Below are positions 36,562 to 45,869 of a DNA stretch of 64,000 nucleotides, one piece after another. The DNA comes from Pseudomonas brassicacearum. GTDB lineage: Bacteria; Pseudomonadota; Gammaproteobacteria; Pseudomonadales; Pseudomonadaceae. The stretch is taken from contig NZ_MOBK01000006.1 in NCBI RefSeq assembly GCF_003732265.1, positions 248,001-312,000 of the forward strand, in the 5' to 3' direction. Made by a program: the position numbers and the translations under genes. The stretch's first letter is position 1. Each line of letters begins with the position of its first letter. Below the pieces are notes generated by a model. That model did not search any database and had not been told where the DNA came from. It saw only the letters and a list, made by a program, of their open reading frames with translations.

Positions 36562-37656
36562 ATGAGCGACAACCGACAGTGGGCCCGCGAAGCCATCCGG
36601 ATCATCGAAGCGGACTTTCAGCGCAGCGCCGATACCCACCTGATCCCCTTGCCGCTGCCGGGTTTTCCAGGCATTGAATTGTATTTCAAGGACGAGTCCA
36701 GCCACCCCACCGGCAGCCTCAAGCACCGTCTGGCGCGCTCGTTGTTCCTGTATGCGTTGTGTAATGGCTGGCTCAAGCCCGGTGCGCCGGTGATCGAGGC
36801 GTCCAGCGGTTCGACAGCGATTTCCGAGGCGTACTTCGCCAACTTGCTGGGTTTGCCTTTTATTGCGGTGATGCCGGCGACCACCTCGAAAGAGAAGATC
36901 GCGCAAATCGCTTTCTATGGTGGCAAGAGTCATCTGGTCGACGACCCGACCCAGATCTACGCCGAATCCGAACGGCTGGCGCGCGAGCACGATGGACATT
37001 TCATCGACCAGTTCACCTACGCCGAGCGCGCCACTGACTGGCGGGCGAACAACAACATCGCCGAATCAATCTTCCATCAGATGCGTTTCGAAAAGCATCC
37101 CGAGCCGAGCTGGCTGATCTCCAGCCCCGGCACCGGCGGCACCACCGCAACACTCGGTCGTTACGTGCGTTATCGCCAACATTGCACCCGTGTGTTGTGC
37201 GCCGATGCCGAGCGCTCGGTGTTTTTCGATTACTACCAGACCGGCGATGCCAGCCTGCGCCTGGAGTGCGGTTCGCGGATCGAAGGGATCGGCCGGCCAC
37301 GGGTGGAAGCGTCGTTCCTGCCCAAGGTGATTGATGCCATGGTCAAAGTACCGGACGCGTTGTCCCTGGCGGCCATGCACTATCTGGCGCAGCGGTTGGG
37401 TCGGCGAGTGGGCGGGTCGAGCGGGACAAACCTGATCGGCGCCTTGATGGCGGCTCAGCAGATGGCAGCGGCGGGGGAGTCGGGGTCGATCGTGGCGATT
37501 CTGTGTGATGGCGGCGAACGTTATGCCACCACGTACTACGATCAGGATTGGCTCAAGGGCCAGGGGTATGAGTTGAGTGGTTTGATGGAGACGGTGGCGG
37601 CGAGTGTCGAGCGTGGTGAGGCGCTACCATCGACGGTGCTGCGCGCCAACATCTGA
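36562..37656 (+). CDS. PLP-dependent cysteine-synthase-family enzyme (cysteine desulfhydrase-like)
   Basis: The 364-residue protein is a fold-type II PLP enzyme. The PLP lysine lies in [11 protein letters not shown], the substrate loop is [10 protein letters not shown] and the phosphate-binding loop is [11 protein letters not shown]. The overall length and the region around [17 protein letters not shown] resemble the Cds1-type L-cysteine desulfhydrases rather than CysK/CysM. It probably releases sulfide from cysteine. Upstream is nhaA, divergent, with no cys genes nearby. Confidence 0.85.
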   Translation: MSDNRQWAREAIRIIEADFQRSADTHLIPLPLPGFPGIELYFKDESSHPTGSLKHRLARSLFLYALCNGWLKPGAPVIEASSGSTAISEAYFANLLGLPFIAVMPATTSKEKIAQIAFYGGKSHLVDDPTQIYAESERLAREHDGHFIDQFTYAERATDWRANNNIAESIFHQMRFEKHPEPSWLISSPGTGGTTATLGRYVRYRQHCTRVLCADAERSVFFDYYQTGDASLRLECGSRIEGIGRPRVEASFLPKVIDAMVKVPDALSLAAMHYLAQRLGRRVGGSSGTNLIGALMAAQQMAAAGESGSIVAILCDGGERYATTYYDQDWLKGQGYELSGLMETVAASVERGEALPSTVLRANI

Positions 37657-37670
37657 CACACCGAAGATCA

Positions 37671-37765
37671 AATGTGGGAGCGGGCTTGCTCGCGAAAGCG
37701 GTGGATCAGTCAACATATCTGTTGAATGTGAAACCGCTTTCGCGAGCAAGCCCGCTCCCACATTT
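37671..37765. repeat. REP pair (BIME)
   Basis: AAATGTGGGAGCGGGCTTGC and its inverse flank a centre with an inverted TCAACATA/GTTGAAT pair. It lies between two convergent genes and could form a long stem that ends both transcripts. Confidence 0.9.
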
Positions 37766-37773
37766 AGTTTGTG

Positions 37774-39387
37774 TCAGGCTTCCAGGCCGAGGATGTCGCG
37801 GGCCACAGCTTCCGCAATCCGAATACCATCCACACCCGCCGACAGAATCCCGCCCGCATAACCCGCGCCTTCACCCGCCGGGAACAAGCCCTTCACGTTC
37901 AGGCTCTGCATCGACTCATTGCGAGTAATGCGCAGCGGCGACGAGGTGCGTGTCTCGATCCCGGTCAACACCGCGTCATGCAGCGAATAACCGCGAATCT
38001 GCTTCTCGAATGCCGGCAACGCTTCACGAATCGCTTCAATGGCAAACGCAGGCAAGGCCAACGCCAAATCACCCAAAGCAACGCCCGGCTTGTAGGACGG
38101 TTCAACACTGCCCAACTCAGTCGACGGCTTGCCGGCAATGAAGTCGCCGACCAGTTGCGCCGGCGCTTCATAGTTGCTGCCACCCAGCACAAAGGCATGG
38201 GATTCCAGGCGTTCCTGCAATTCGATGCCGGCCAGCGGGCCGCCCGGGTAATCGACTTCCGGGGTGATGCCGACCACGATCCCGGAGTTGGCGTTGCGCT
38301 CGTTACGCGAATACTGGCTCATGCCGTTGGTGACCACGCGGTTCGGCTCGGAAGTCGCCGCGACCACGGTGCCGCCCGGGCACATGCAGAAGCTGTAGAC
38401 CGAACGACCATTCTTGGCGTGGTGCACCAGTTTGTAGTCGGCGGCCCCGAGTTTCGGGTGCCCGGCGTACTTGCCCAACCGTGCGCGGTCGATCAGCGAC
38501 TGCGGGTGTTCAATGCGGAAACCCACAGAAAATGGCTTGGCTTCCATGAACACGCCACGGCCGTGGAGCATGCGGAACGTGTCCCGGGCACTGTGGCCGA
38601 GAGCCAGAATCACGTGTTTCGAATGGATCTGCTCGCCACCATCGAGCTCGACGCCGACCAGTTGGCCATCGTCGATCAACACATCGGTGACGCGTTGCTG
38701 GAAGCGGACTTCGCCGCCCAGTGCGCGAATCTGCTCACGCATGTTTTCCACGACACCGGTCAGGCGGAACGTACCGATGTGCGGTTTGCTGACGTAGAGG
38801 ATTTCGTCCGGCGCACCGGCCTTGACGAACTCGTGCAGGACTTTGCGGCCGATGAATTTCGGGTCCTTGATCTGGCTGTAGAGCTTGCCGTCGGAGAACG
38901 TCCCCGCGCCGCCTTCACCGAACTGCACGTTCGACTCCGGGTTCAGCACGCTTTTACGCCACAGGCCCCAAGTGTCCTTGGTGCGCTGACGCACTTCGGT
39001 GCCGCGTTCGAGGATGATCGGCTTGAAGCCCATTTGCGCGAGCAGCAGCCCGGCGAAAATACCGCACGGCCCGAAACCGACGACAACAGGACGTTGCTGC
39101 AGATCGGCCGGGGCGTGGCCAACCACTTTGTAGCTGACATCCGGCGCCACGTTGACGTTACGGTCATCGGCGAACTTGTGCAGTATTGCGGCCTCATCCT
39201 TGGCGGTGAGGTCGATGGTGTAGATGAAGCACAGTTCGGAGGACTTTTTGCGCGCATCGTAGCTGCGCTTGAACAAGGTGAAATCGAGCAGGTCATCGCT
39301 GGCGATGCCCAGGCGCTGCACGATGGCAGGGCGCAGGTCTTCTTCGGGATGGTCGATCGGCAACTTCAGTTCAGTGATTCGTAACAT
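37774..39387 (-). CDS. FAD-dependent oxidoreductase (COG2509 type)
   Basis: The 537-residue protein has an N-terminal small domain (about 1-90), a dinucleotide-binding motif (VVVGFGPCGIFAGLLLA), then QFGEGGAGTFSDGKLYSQ and a C-terminal FAD region (GLFPAGEGAGYAGGILSAGVDG). This is the layout of the large uncharacterised FAD dehydrogenases of COG2509. Substrate is unknown. The ATG at 39387 matches the family start; the frame is open beyond to 39534. Confidence 0.88.
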   Translation of the reverse strand: MLRITELKLPIDHPEEDLRPAIVQRLGIASDDLLDFTLFKRSYDARKKSSELCFIYTIDLTAKDEAAILHKFADDRNVNVAPDVSYKVVGHAPADLQQRPVVVGFGPCGIFAGLLLAQMGFKPIILERGTEVRQRTKDTWGLWRKSVLNPESNVQFGEGGAGTFSDGKLYSQIKDPKFIGRKVLHEFVKAGAPDEILYVSKPHIGTFRLTGVVENMREQIRALGGEVRFQQRVTDVLIDDGQLVGVELDGGEQIHSKHVILALGHSARDTFRMLHGRGVFMEAKPFSVGFRIEHPQSLIDRARLGKYAGHPKLGAADYKLVHHAKNGRSVYSFCMCPGGTVVAATSEPNRVVTNGMSQYSRNERNANSGIVVGITPEVDYPGGPLAGIELQERLESHAFVLGGSNYEAPAQLVGDFIAGKPSTELGSVEPSYKPGVALGDLALALPAFAIEAIREALPAFEKQIRGYSLHDAVLTGIETRTSSPLRITRNESMQSLNVKGLFPAGEGAGYAGGILSAGVDGIRIAEAVARDILGLEA

Positions 39388-39481
39388 GGCAAGACCCGGT
39401 TCGCGGGGCGCACAACTGCGCCAAGGCGTTGGAAACCGGTGATTATAAGCCCCAAAGACGGATTCCGTGAGGCTTAAACGA

Positions 39482-40135
39482 TCAGTCGTTACGCGCACCG
39501 CCGAAATACGCGCAACCGCGCTGTACCTGGCCATTGATGCGCAGTTCGGCGCTCATGTGCTGGACGCTGCCGGTGGTGCTGTCGGTGCAGCGTTGCGGTG
39601 CGACCCACAGTTCGATGTGCTGGTTATTGGCTTCGGTACTGAGATTGAAGCGGCCATCGCCCAGCTGTTCTTCCACATAAGGGACGGCCAGGGGCGGTTG
39701 ACCGGCGTGATCGATCACCATGCCTTTGCCGCTGACCTTGACGTTCCACTCAGGCGAGTGACCGGTCGCGCGCAGAATCTGCAGTTTGAAATTGGGATCG
39801 TCGCAGGCCGTGCCCGAGCGCTCGACGCGGTACAGCTGCTCCAGATCGAGGCGGCTGTCGATGATGCGCCCGCGCACATCGGCAAACAACTTGCCCTTGG
39901 TATCAGCCAGGGACGCCGCCTGTTGCAGCACGCTGGTGCCGCCGGTGTCGTTGACCACATAGCTGCTGGTTTCATTGCAGGGCTGGAACAGCAACTTGCC
40001 GTCCGCCGCCGTCAATTGGCCTTGCATGCGGGTCTGACCCACGTGGGAGGCGCTTTCACGCGGGCCATCAAACAACTGACAGGCGGCAAACAGCGGCAGC
40101 AGGGCAACGACGACTAAGGAACGGGCAACACGCAT
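39482..40135 (-). CDS. Lipoprotein of the COG3650 type
   Basis: The 217-residue protein has a lipobox (LPLFAAC), then a region with paired cysteines (QPCNETSS, SGTACDDP) and a C-terminal domain with APQRCTDSTTGSVQHMSAELRINGQ and GCAYFG. The C-terminal pattern with RCxDSMSG is typical of membrane-associated COG3650 proteins. The ATG at 40135 gives a proper signal peptide. Function unknown. Confidence 0.8.
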   Translation of the reverse strand: MRVARSLVVVALLPLFAACQLFDGPRESASHVGQTRMQGQLTAADGKLLFQPCNETSSYVVNDTGGTSVLQQAASLADTKGKLFADVRGRIIDSRLDLEQLYRVERSGTACDDPNFKLQILRATGHSPEWNVKVSGKGMVIDHAGQPPLAVPYVEEQLGDGRFNLSTEANNQHIELWVAPQRCTDSTTGSVQHMSAELRINGQVQRGCAYFGGARND

Positions 40136-40269
40136 CTTTGGCTCTCCAGACAAGTGCCGCCACGTTACTCAGGCACGCCTGCGATCACAAGGCTTGTGTG
40201 CCAGGGATTGAGTTGCCGGGTGCGTCCCAGCATAGTGGCGCCCTTGTTCAGGATCGGGCCCACTTGCGC

Positions 40270-41370
40270 ATGAACCAACACCTGTCTGTTTTCCCCAAAC
40301 GGTTGTACGCACTGGATGCGCTACGCGGTATCGCGGCGTTGGCGGTGGTGTTCTGGCATTGGCAGCATTTCTTTTTTCAAGGAGCGTTGCCGGGCCCGCT
40401 GCAAACCGGACAGCAACCGTTCTACAGCGTGTTCGCCTTGTTTTATCGACACGGTGGCGATGCGGTCGCGTTATTCTTCAGTTTGTCCGGGTTCATCTTT
40501 TTCTGGTTGTTCGGTCAGGCCCTGGCGCGCAGGGACCTGACCGCAAAACAGTTCTTCATCGAGCGTTTCAGCCGCATCTATCCGCTGCATCTGGCGACCT
40601 TCGCCGCTGTTGCGCTATTGCAGATGATCTACACACGGCACACGGGGAGCGCCTTTGTTTATCCGTTCAACGATTTCTATCACGGCGTGTTGAACCTGTT
40701 TCTCGCCCCGGCGTGGGGATTGGAACAAGGCTGGTCATTCAACGCCCCAGCCTGGTCGATTTCGGTTGAAGTGCTGCTCTACGCGGCGTTCTTCTTGCTG
40801 TGGCGCTATTCGCCCCTGCCCATACTGATCAGCCTGTTATTGATCGCTGTGGCCGCTTACGTCTTTCCGGCGCAATACAAAGTCACGCTGGGCGTGTTCA
40901 GTTTTTTCTGCGGTGGCGTTGGCTATGTGTGGGTGGCGTGGCTGCTGCAACGAATGCCACCGCGCTGGGTGGGAATGGGTTTGACGATCGGGTGTGTGGC
41001 AGGGTGGTGGTTGTTTGGCGCTGATCAGCCGTTGATCAAGTTTGCGCTGTTGTTCCCGCTGACAACCATGGCCATTGCAGCCTGTCATCAGGTACTGGAA
41101 CCGGTTGCCCGGCGCCTGGCGTGGCTGGGGGATATCAGCTACGCCTCCTATTTGCTGCATTTCCCGTTGCAAATTATCGTCGCGCTGCTGGCCGATAAAT
41201 TCTTTCCGGGGCGAAGCGTTTTTTATCAGCCGTGGACGTTGCTGCTGTTCTTTGCGGTACTGGTCGGTGCCAGCCTGATCTGCCATCGCTGGTTCGAACG
41301 GCCAATGCAACAGTGGCTGCGACGGTTCGGGCGCGAGCGCCTGGCGAGCGGTGTGATCGCTCGCCAGTAA
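40270..41370 (+). CDS. Acyltransferase 3 family membrane protein
   Basis: The 366-residue protein has about ten membrane segments and the acyltransferase-3 motifs: ALDALRGIAALAVVFWHW with the catalytic histidine, GGDAVALFFSLSGFI and RFSRIYPLHL. Members O-acetylate surface polysaccharides or lipids. No glycan gene cluster is adjacent, so the acceptor is unknown. The ATG at 40270 is chosen from the family start; the frame extends upstream. Confidence 0.88.
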   Translation: MNQHLSVFPKRLYALDALRGIAALAVVFWHWQHFFFQGALPGPLQTGQQPFYSVFALFYRHGGDAVALFFSLSGFIFFWLFGQALARRDLTAKQFFIERFSRIYPLHLATFAAVALLQMIYTRHTGSAFVYPFNDFYHGVLNLFLAPAWGLEQGWSFNAPAWSISVEVLLYAAFFLLWRYSPLPILISLLLIAVAAYVFPAQYKVTLGVFSFFCGGVGYVWVAWLLQRMPPRWVGMGLTIGCVAGWWLFGADQPLIKFALLFPLTTMAIAACHQVLEPVARRLAWLGDISYASYLLHFPLQIIVALLADKFFPGRSVFYQPWTLLLFFAVLVGASLICHRWFERPMQQWLRRFGRERLASGVIARQ

Positions 41371-41389
41371 CGCCTGTCAGAAAGGACGG

Positions 41390-41989
41390 TCAGCCGACGT
41401 GAAACGTCTGACCTGTCTGCAAGCCTTCCACGCTTTTGGCGTAGGCCAATGCCACATCGGCTGCGGGAACCGGTTTGAAACCGCGGAAGTAAGGCGCGTA
41501 TTTGCCCATGGCTTCCAGCAGCACATTCGGGCTGATCGAATTCACTCGCAGGCCGCGAGGCAGTTCGATGGCCGCGGCGCGCACGAAGCTGTCCAGCGCA
41601 CCATTGACCAGCGCTGCCGAGGCGCCGCTGCGAATCGGGTCGTGGCTGAGCACGCCGGTGGTGAAGGTGAACGAGGCGCCGTCGTTGGCGAACTCGCGAC
41701 CGATCAGCAACAAATTGACTTGGCCCATCAGTTTGTCCTTGAGGCCCAGGGCGAAGCTGTCTTCGCTCATTTCATCCAGTGGTGCGAAGGTCACGTTACC
41801 CGCCGCGCAGATCAGGGCATCGAACTTACCGGTCTGTTCGAACAGCTTGCGGATCGAGGCGCTGTCGCTGATATCCACGTGAAAGTCGCCACTGTTGCGG
41901 CCGATGCGGAGGATCTCGTGACGCTGGGACAGTTCCTTGTCGACGGCCGAGCCGATGGTGCCGCCTGCGCCTATCAATAGAATTTTCAT
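41390..41989 (-). CDS. Short-chain dehydrogenase-like protein lacking YxxxK
   Basis: The 199-residue protein has an atypical nucleotide motif (LLIGAGGTIGSAV), NAG-like CAAGNVTFAPL and the usual strand order of the SDR family. At the active site the sequence is GASAALVNGALDSF, where YxxxK would be expected, so tyrosine and lysine are both missing. Proline-rich VNSISPNVL follows as usual. It is divergent from a LysR regulator gene that probably controls it. Confidence 0.85.
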   Translation of the reverse strand: MKILLIGAGGTIGSAVDKELSQRHEILRIGRNSGDFHVDISDSASIRKLFEQTGKFDALICAAGNVTFAPLDEMSEDSFALGLKDKLMGQVNLLLIGREFANDGASFTFTTGVLSHDPIRSGASAALVNGALDSFVRAAAIELPRGLRVNSISPNVLLEAMGKYAPYFRGFKPVPAADVALAYAKSVEGLQTGQTFHVG

Positions 41990-42093
41990 CGTGCTGATTC
42001 TCGATTGGTTGAAAGTGATCTCAGTCTAGAGTGGTTTTTTCTGTTGATAAGCGCACTAATAGGCAACCTTTGGTTTTCAAATGGAAACAATCC

Positions 42094-43008
42094 ATGAGCG
42101 AGATGGATGACCTGGCGGCGTTCGCGGTATTGATCGAAGCAGGCAGTTTTACCTTGGCAGCGCAGCAATTGGGTTGCAGCAAGGGCCAATTGTCCAAGCG
42201 CATCAGCTTGCTGGAGTCACGGTTTTCGGTGGTTCTGCTCCAACGCACTACGCGCCGCTTAAGCCTGACGGCGGCGGGCGCGGCGCTGTTGCCACAAGCT
42301 CAGGCACTTGTCGTCCAGGTCGAAAGGGCGCGTCAGGCATTGGCGCGGTTGAAGGACGACATGGCCGGGCCGGTGCGCATGACCGTTCCGGTGTCGCTGG
42401 GGGAAACCTTCTTCGATGGTTTATTGCTGGAGTTTTCCGGCAAGTACCCACAGGTGCAGATCGAGCTCGATCTGAACAACAACTTTCACGACCTGTCCCG
42501 GGATGGTTTCGATCTGGCTATTCGTTCCGAGGTGGGCAAAGACGAGCGTCTGGTGGCCAGACCGCTGTTGGCCTGGCATGAAATGACCTGCGCGAGCCCG
42601 GCTTATCTTGAACAGTATGGCGAGCCGGTAACGCCGCAGGCATTGGCCGAGCATCGCTGTTTGCTCAACAGCCATTACAGCGGTCGTGAAGAGTGGCTGT
42701 ACCACCAACAACATGAGTTGCTGCGCGTGCGGGTGTCGGGGCCGTTTGCCAGCAACCACTACAGCTTGCTGAAAAAAGCCGCATTGGCGGGGGCGGGTAT
42801 TGCGCGTCTGCCGTCCTATTTGCTGCAGGCGGAATTGGCTGATGGGCGATTGCGCTGGTTGCTGCGTGACTATCAGACGCGGCGCATGCCGATGTACCTG
42901 GTTCATCCGTATCAGGGCGGTTTGCCGAAACGTACGCAGGTGCTGGCGGATTACCTGATCGGCTGGTTCAAGCGCAGCGGTGAGGCGCTGGATCGCCTTC
43001 AGCGCTAG
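42094..43008 (+). CDS. LysR-family transcriptional regulator
   Basis: The 304-residue protein has an N-terminal winged helix (DDLAAFAVLIEAGSFTLAAQ, QLGCSKGQLSKRISLLE) and a C-terminal periplasmic-binding-protein-like effector domain, of the CrgA/AaeR-like subgroup (GPVRMTVPVSLGE, DGFDLAIRSE). It is divergent from the SDR gene across about 104 bases, the classic arrangement of a LysR regulator and its target. Start at 42094; an ATG three codons later is also possible. Confidence 0.9.
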   Translation: MSEMDDLAAFAVLIEAGSFTLAAQQLGCSKGQLSKRISLLESRFSVVLLQRTTRRLSLTAAGAALLPQAQALVVQVERARQALARLKDDMAGPVRMTVPVSLGETFFDGLLLEFSGKYPQVQIELDLNNNFHDLSRDGFDLAIRSEVGKDERLVARPLLAWHEMTCASPAYLEQYGEPVTPQALAEHRCLLNSHYSGREEWLYHQQHELLRVRVSGPFASNHYSLLKKAALAGAGIARLPSYLLQAELADGRLRWLLRDYQTRRMPMYLVHPYQGGLPKRTQVLADYLIGWFKRSGEALDRLQR

Positions 43009-43035
43009 ATTTTGAATCCACACACACACATTCCA

Positions 43036-43128
43036 AATGTAGGAGTGAGCCTGCTCGCGATGGCGGGGTGTCAGTCAACATCAATGCTGATTGTCACACC
43101 GCTATCGCGAGCAGGCTCACTCCTACAA
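43036..43128. repeat. REP pair, GTAGGAGTGAGCCTGCTCGCGA variant
   Basis: A second sequence variant of the REP element (TGTAGGAGTGAGCCTGCTCG) in an inverted pair with centre GTCAGTCAACATCAATGCTGAT. A short CA repeat (ACACACACACA) lies directly before it. The same variant occurs at 63614. Confidence 0.9.
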
Positions 43129-43148
43129 TGGTTCTTCATCGCCTGGTA

Positions 43149-43631
43149 TTAGCGGGCAAAGCGCCGGGCGATCAGGTGATCGATGGACAACTTACCCGGC
43201 CCCGTCGCCATCAAATACAGCAGCACCGCCGCCCATGTGCCGTGAGTCGGGTACGCATCCGGGTACACGAACAGTTGAATCGTCAGGGTCATGCCGAGCA
43301 AGGCCAGCGCCGAAAAACGCGTGGCAAAGCCAATCAAAATCAGCGCCGGGAAAAGGTGTTCGGCAAACGCCGCCAGGTGCGCAGCGATCTCTGGCGACAG
43401 CAATGGCACGTGATACTCGCTCTTGAACAATGGAATGGTCGAATCGGCGAGGCGTGGCCAGCCGAGCTGGAACGTGCCGTCGAACAGATCAATGGCGAGC
43501 CCTTCGACTTTGGTTTGCCCGGACTTCCAGAACACCGCCGCGATGGAGAACCGCGCAATCAAGGCGATCAGGCTCTGTGGAATCATCTCCAGCAGCGCGA
43601 TGGCGCGGCTGATCGGGTTCTGAGTGTTCAT
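43149..43631 (-). CDS. DoxX-family membrane protein of the bufferin operon
   Basis: The 160-residue protein has four membrane segments and the DoxX pattern (LIARFSIAAVFWKSGQTKVEG, HLAAFAEHLFPALILIGFATRFSALALL). Its ATG overlaps the stop of the BufC-like gene. DoxX proteins often accompany MNIO/DUF692 operons, perhaps to handle the redox state of the membrane. Role is inferred. Confidence 0.85.
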   Translation of the reverse strand: MNTQNPISRAIALLEMIPQSLIALIARFSIAAVFWKSGQTKVEGLAIDLFDGTFQLGWPRLADSTIPLFKSEYHVPLLSPEIAAHLAAFAEHLFPALILIGFATRFSALALLGMTLTIQLFVYPDAYPTHGTWAAVLLYLMATGPGKLSIDHLIARRFAR

Positions 43632-44389
43632 GGCGATACCTTGTTGTGGTGTAGGTGAGTAATGGCGTTGTGGCTGATCAGCAGGGCCAGGGTTTGGCTG
43701 AGGTCGAACGCGGGGGCGGACTCCACGGCCTGAATCAGCGGCTGGCCGTTTTGCAGGTTCTGGATGAAGGCGCTGGCGCCGGGTTCGATGACGAAGACTT
43801 CAACGTCCAGACCGTTGCGCAGGATCAACGCGTGTTCGCCGTGGTCCAGATCAATCCCCGCCAGCATTGCTTCTTGCTGATGTGCGGCCCAGATCGAGAC
43901 CACGGCGAAGGCCGATTTCAGCAGGTTGAGCGAGGGGTGAAGTTCGACGCTCAGCTCACTCAGGGTTTGCGGGTCAGCGAGCGCTGCGCTGATCTGTTCA
44001 GGGCTCAACGGCTGGGCGTCGGCCGCGTGATAAGCGAGGGTGCGCAGGCGTTCCAGCCTCGCGACATCGGCCAGGTACGGCACGCTGCCCGCCGGTTCGA
44101 AGCCTTCGATAAAGTCCGCCAAATCCTGGCCGTAATCCTTGATCAACGGACTCTGAGGCGCATTGCCGAGCAAATAGATCGCGGCCATGGCACGGAAAAA
44201 TTCATCGCCGACCAATTGCGCAACCACGGGGTAGCTGTGCGCCAAGGCGTTGATCAGTGACCTCTGTACGTTATTGCGATACACCGCGAACCGGCTGGCG
44301 GGATCGGCGCCGTTAGCGCTGATCAAACCCTCGGGGCAGTTCAGTCGGGGATCAAGCAGGGCCGCAGCAAAAGCCGCTTGCGTGCTCAT
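43628..44389 (-). CDS. bufC: BufC/HvfC-like partner protein (DUF2063)
   Basis: The 253-residue protein has the DUF2063 N-terminal region ([32 protein letters not shown]) and a C-terminal domain. In related systems it binds the MNIO enzyme and presents the precursor peptide. It overlaps both neighbours by four bases, so enzyme, partner and DoxX protein are translated as a block. Confidence 0.87.
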   Translation of the reverse strand: MSTQAAFAAALLDPRLNCPEGLISANGADPASRFAVYRNNVQRSLINALAHSYPVVAQLVGDEFFRAMAAIYLLGNAPQSPLIKDYGQDLADFIEGFEPAGSVPYLADVARLERLRTLAYHAADAQPLSPEQISAALADPQTLSELSVELHPSLNLLKSAFAVVSIWAAHQQEAMLAGIDLDHGEHALILRNGLDVEVFVIEPGASAFIQNLQNGQPLIQAVESAPAFDLSQTLALLISHNAITHLHHNKVSP

Positions 44390-45240
44390 GACCGGCCTCC
44401 CGCGCACCGCAACAATTCGTCAGCCTGACGCGCCTCTGCGTGCAAGACGCTGAAGGCCGGCAACTGATTGTCGCGTTCGATCAGGGTCGCTATCGGGCCC
44501 GTTCGCTCCAGTACGTGCTGGTACAAGGTCCAGACGGCGTTATCGATGGCGGCGCCGTGATCATCGATCAGCAGACGGTCACCGAGGCTGTCGGTGTCTT
44601 CGGCGAAGCCGGCCAGATGAATCTCGCCGACGGCATGGAGGGGCAGGGCGTCGATGTATGCCAACGGATCGCGCTGATGATTGATGCTCGATACATAGAC
44701 GTTGTTCACGTCCAGCAACAGCCCGCAGCCCGTGCGGCGGATGACTTCGCTGATGAAGTCGGCTTCATCGAGCGTCGAGCGTTCAAACGCCAGATACGTG
44801 GCCGGGTTCTCCAGCAGCATCGGGCGTTTGAGGGTGCTTTGGACGTGATCAATGTGTTCACAGACGCGGCTCAGCGTCGGCGTGTCATAGGCCAGGGGCA
44901 GCAGGTCATTCAGAAACACCGGGCCATGGCTGGACCAGGCCAGGTGTTCGGAAAAGGACTGGGGTTGATAGCGCTCGATCAGTGCGCCGAGGCGCTTGAG
45001 GTGCCGAATGTCCAGTGGACCTTCAGCCCCAATCGACAAACCCACGCCATGTAGCGACAGCGGGTACTGCTCGCGAATCAAACCCAGGTAGTGGTGAAAC
45101 GGGCCGCCGGCCACCATGTAGTTTTCGGCGTGGACTTCGAAGAAACCGATGTCCGGTTGCGAACCGAGCACTTCACGAAAGTGCTCGGTCTTGAGGCCCA
45201 GCCCGGCGCGGGGCGGGAGCCCGAACGGTAGATTGTTCAT
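44386..45240 (-). CDS. bufB: MNIO enzyme (DUF692), BufB/HvfB/MbnB-like
   Basis: The 284-residue protein is a TIM-barrel multinuclear iron oxidase: [60 protein letters not shown] and GEIHLAGF supply the conserved His, Glu, Asp and Asn metal ligands. MNIO enzymes modify cysteines in RiPP precursors, such as oxazolone in methanobactin and thiooxazole in bufferins. The ATG at 45240 is used; a GTG at 45249 is possible. The precursor gene lies 25 bases upstream. Confidence 0.9.
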   Translation of the reverse strand: MNNLPFGLPPRAGLGLKTEHFREVLGSQPDIGFFEVHAENYMVAGGPFHHYLGLIREQYPLSLHGVGLSIGAEGPLDIRHLKRLGALIERYQPQSFSEHLAWSSHGPVFLNDLLPLAYDTPTLSRVCEHIDHVQSTLKRPMLLENPATYLAFERSTLDEADFISEVIRRTGCGLLLDVNNVYVSSINHQRDPLAYIDALPLHAVGEIHLAGFAEDTDSLGDRLLIDDHGAAIDNAVWTLYQHVLERTGPIATLIERDNQLPAFSVLHAEARQADELLRCAGGRS

Positions 45241-45265
45241 GGTCGACACTCGGGCTGGGTCGGGA

Positions 45266-45568
45266 TCAGGCTTTGGCTTTGAACGCTTCCATCTGCCCGA
45301 AACCGGTCGGCGAGGTCTTGCTTTCGGTGGTAGCGCAGGTGCCTTTAGGGACCAGTTTCCAGGCGTTAGGCTGGAAGTCGGTTTTCGAGGTGCCGGCGCA
45401 GGTGGTACCGGCGCCTGCTGCGCAATCGTTATGACCTTTCATGGCCACGCCGAAGCATTTTTCCATGTCGTCGGCCGCGTGGACGGTGGACACGGCGGCC
45501 ATGCTCAAGGCAGAACCGAGGGCCAGAACCAGGGCAGTGGCGGACAGGGTGCGGGTGGTAGCAGTCAT
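45266..45568 (-). CDS. bufA1: Bufferin-type RiPP precursor (BufA1/DUF2282)
   Basis: The 100-residue protein has a signal peptide (cleavage near VHA-ADD) and four conserved cysteines in [27 protein letters not shown] and VPKGTC. This is the pattern of BufA1/GigA precursors, which are exported by Sec after the inner two cysteines are changed to thiooxazoles by the MNIO enzyme, and bind copper in the periplasm. It is first in the operon, with a GGAG ribosome site. A TGTAACG on the reverse strand at 45647-45653 might be the -35 of an ECF-type promoter. Confidence 0.88.
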   Translation of the reverse strand: MTATTRTLSATALVLALGSALSMAAVSTVHAADDMEKCFGVAMKGHNDCAAGAGTTCAGTSKTDFQPNAWKLVPKGTCATTESKTSPTGFGQMEAFKAKA

Positions 45569-45700
45569 GATGTTTCTCCGGTTTTTGAGGTTTTGGTCAG
45601 CAGCGTTTGTGCTGGCTTACCCCTCTAGAGAAAGGTCATGGCGATGCGTTACAGCCGTGCCCGATATTTTTTAAAAAACTTAAAAACACCACCAATCTAC

Positions 45701-45790
45701 TGTGGGAGCGGGCTTGCTCGCGAAGGCGTAGGGTCAGTCAATATGTATGTTGAATGACACACCGCCTTCGCGAGCAAGCCCGCTCCCACA
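45701..45790. repeat. REP pair (BIME)
   Basis: TGTGGGAGCGGGCTTGCTCG and its inverse flank GTCAGTCAATATGTATGTTGAATGACAC, itself palindromic. Lies between the bufferin promoter and the end of the liv operon. Confidence 0.9.
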
Positions 45791-45830
45791 AGGGATCTCC
45801 GTTGTCAGTACGGTTTGTGGCTGGCACAAA

Positions 45831-45852
45831 AAAACGGCCCGAAGGCCGTTTT
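45831..45852 (-). terminator. Terminator of the livKHMGF operon
   Basis: On the reverse strand AAAACGGCC pairs with GGCCGTTTT around a TTCG loop, followed by T residues, 18 bases after the livF stop. Confidence 0.85.
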
Positions 45853-45869
45853 CTGTTTACCGCAAAGAC

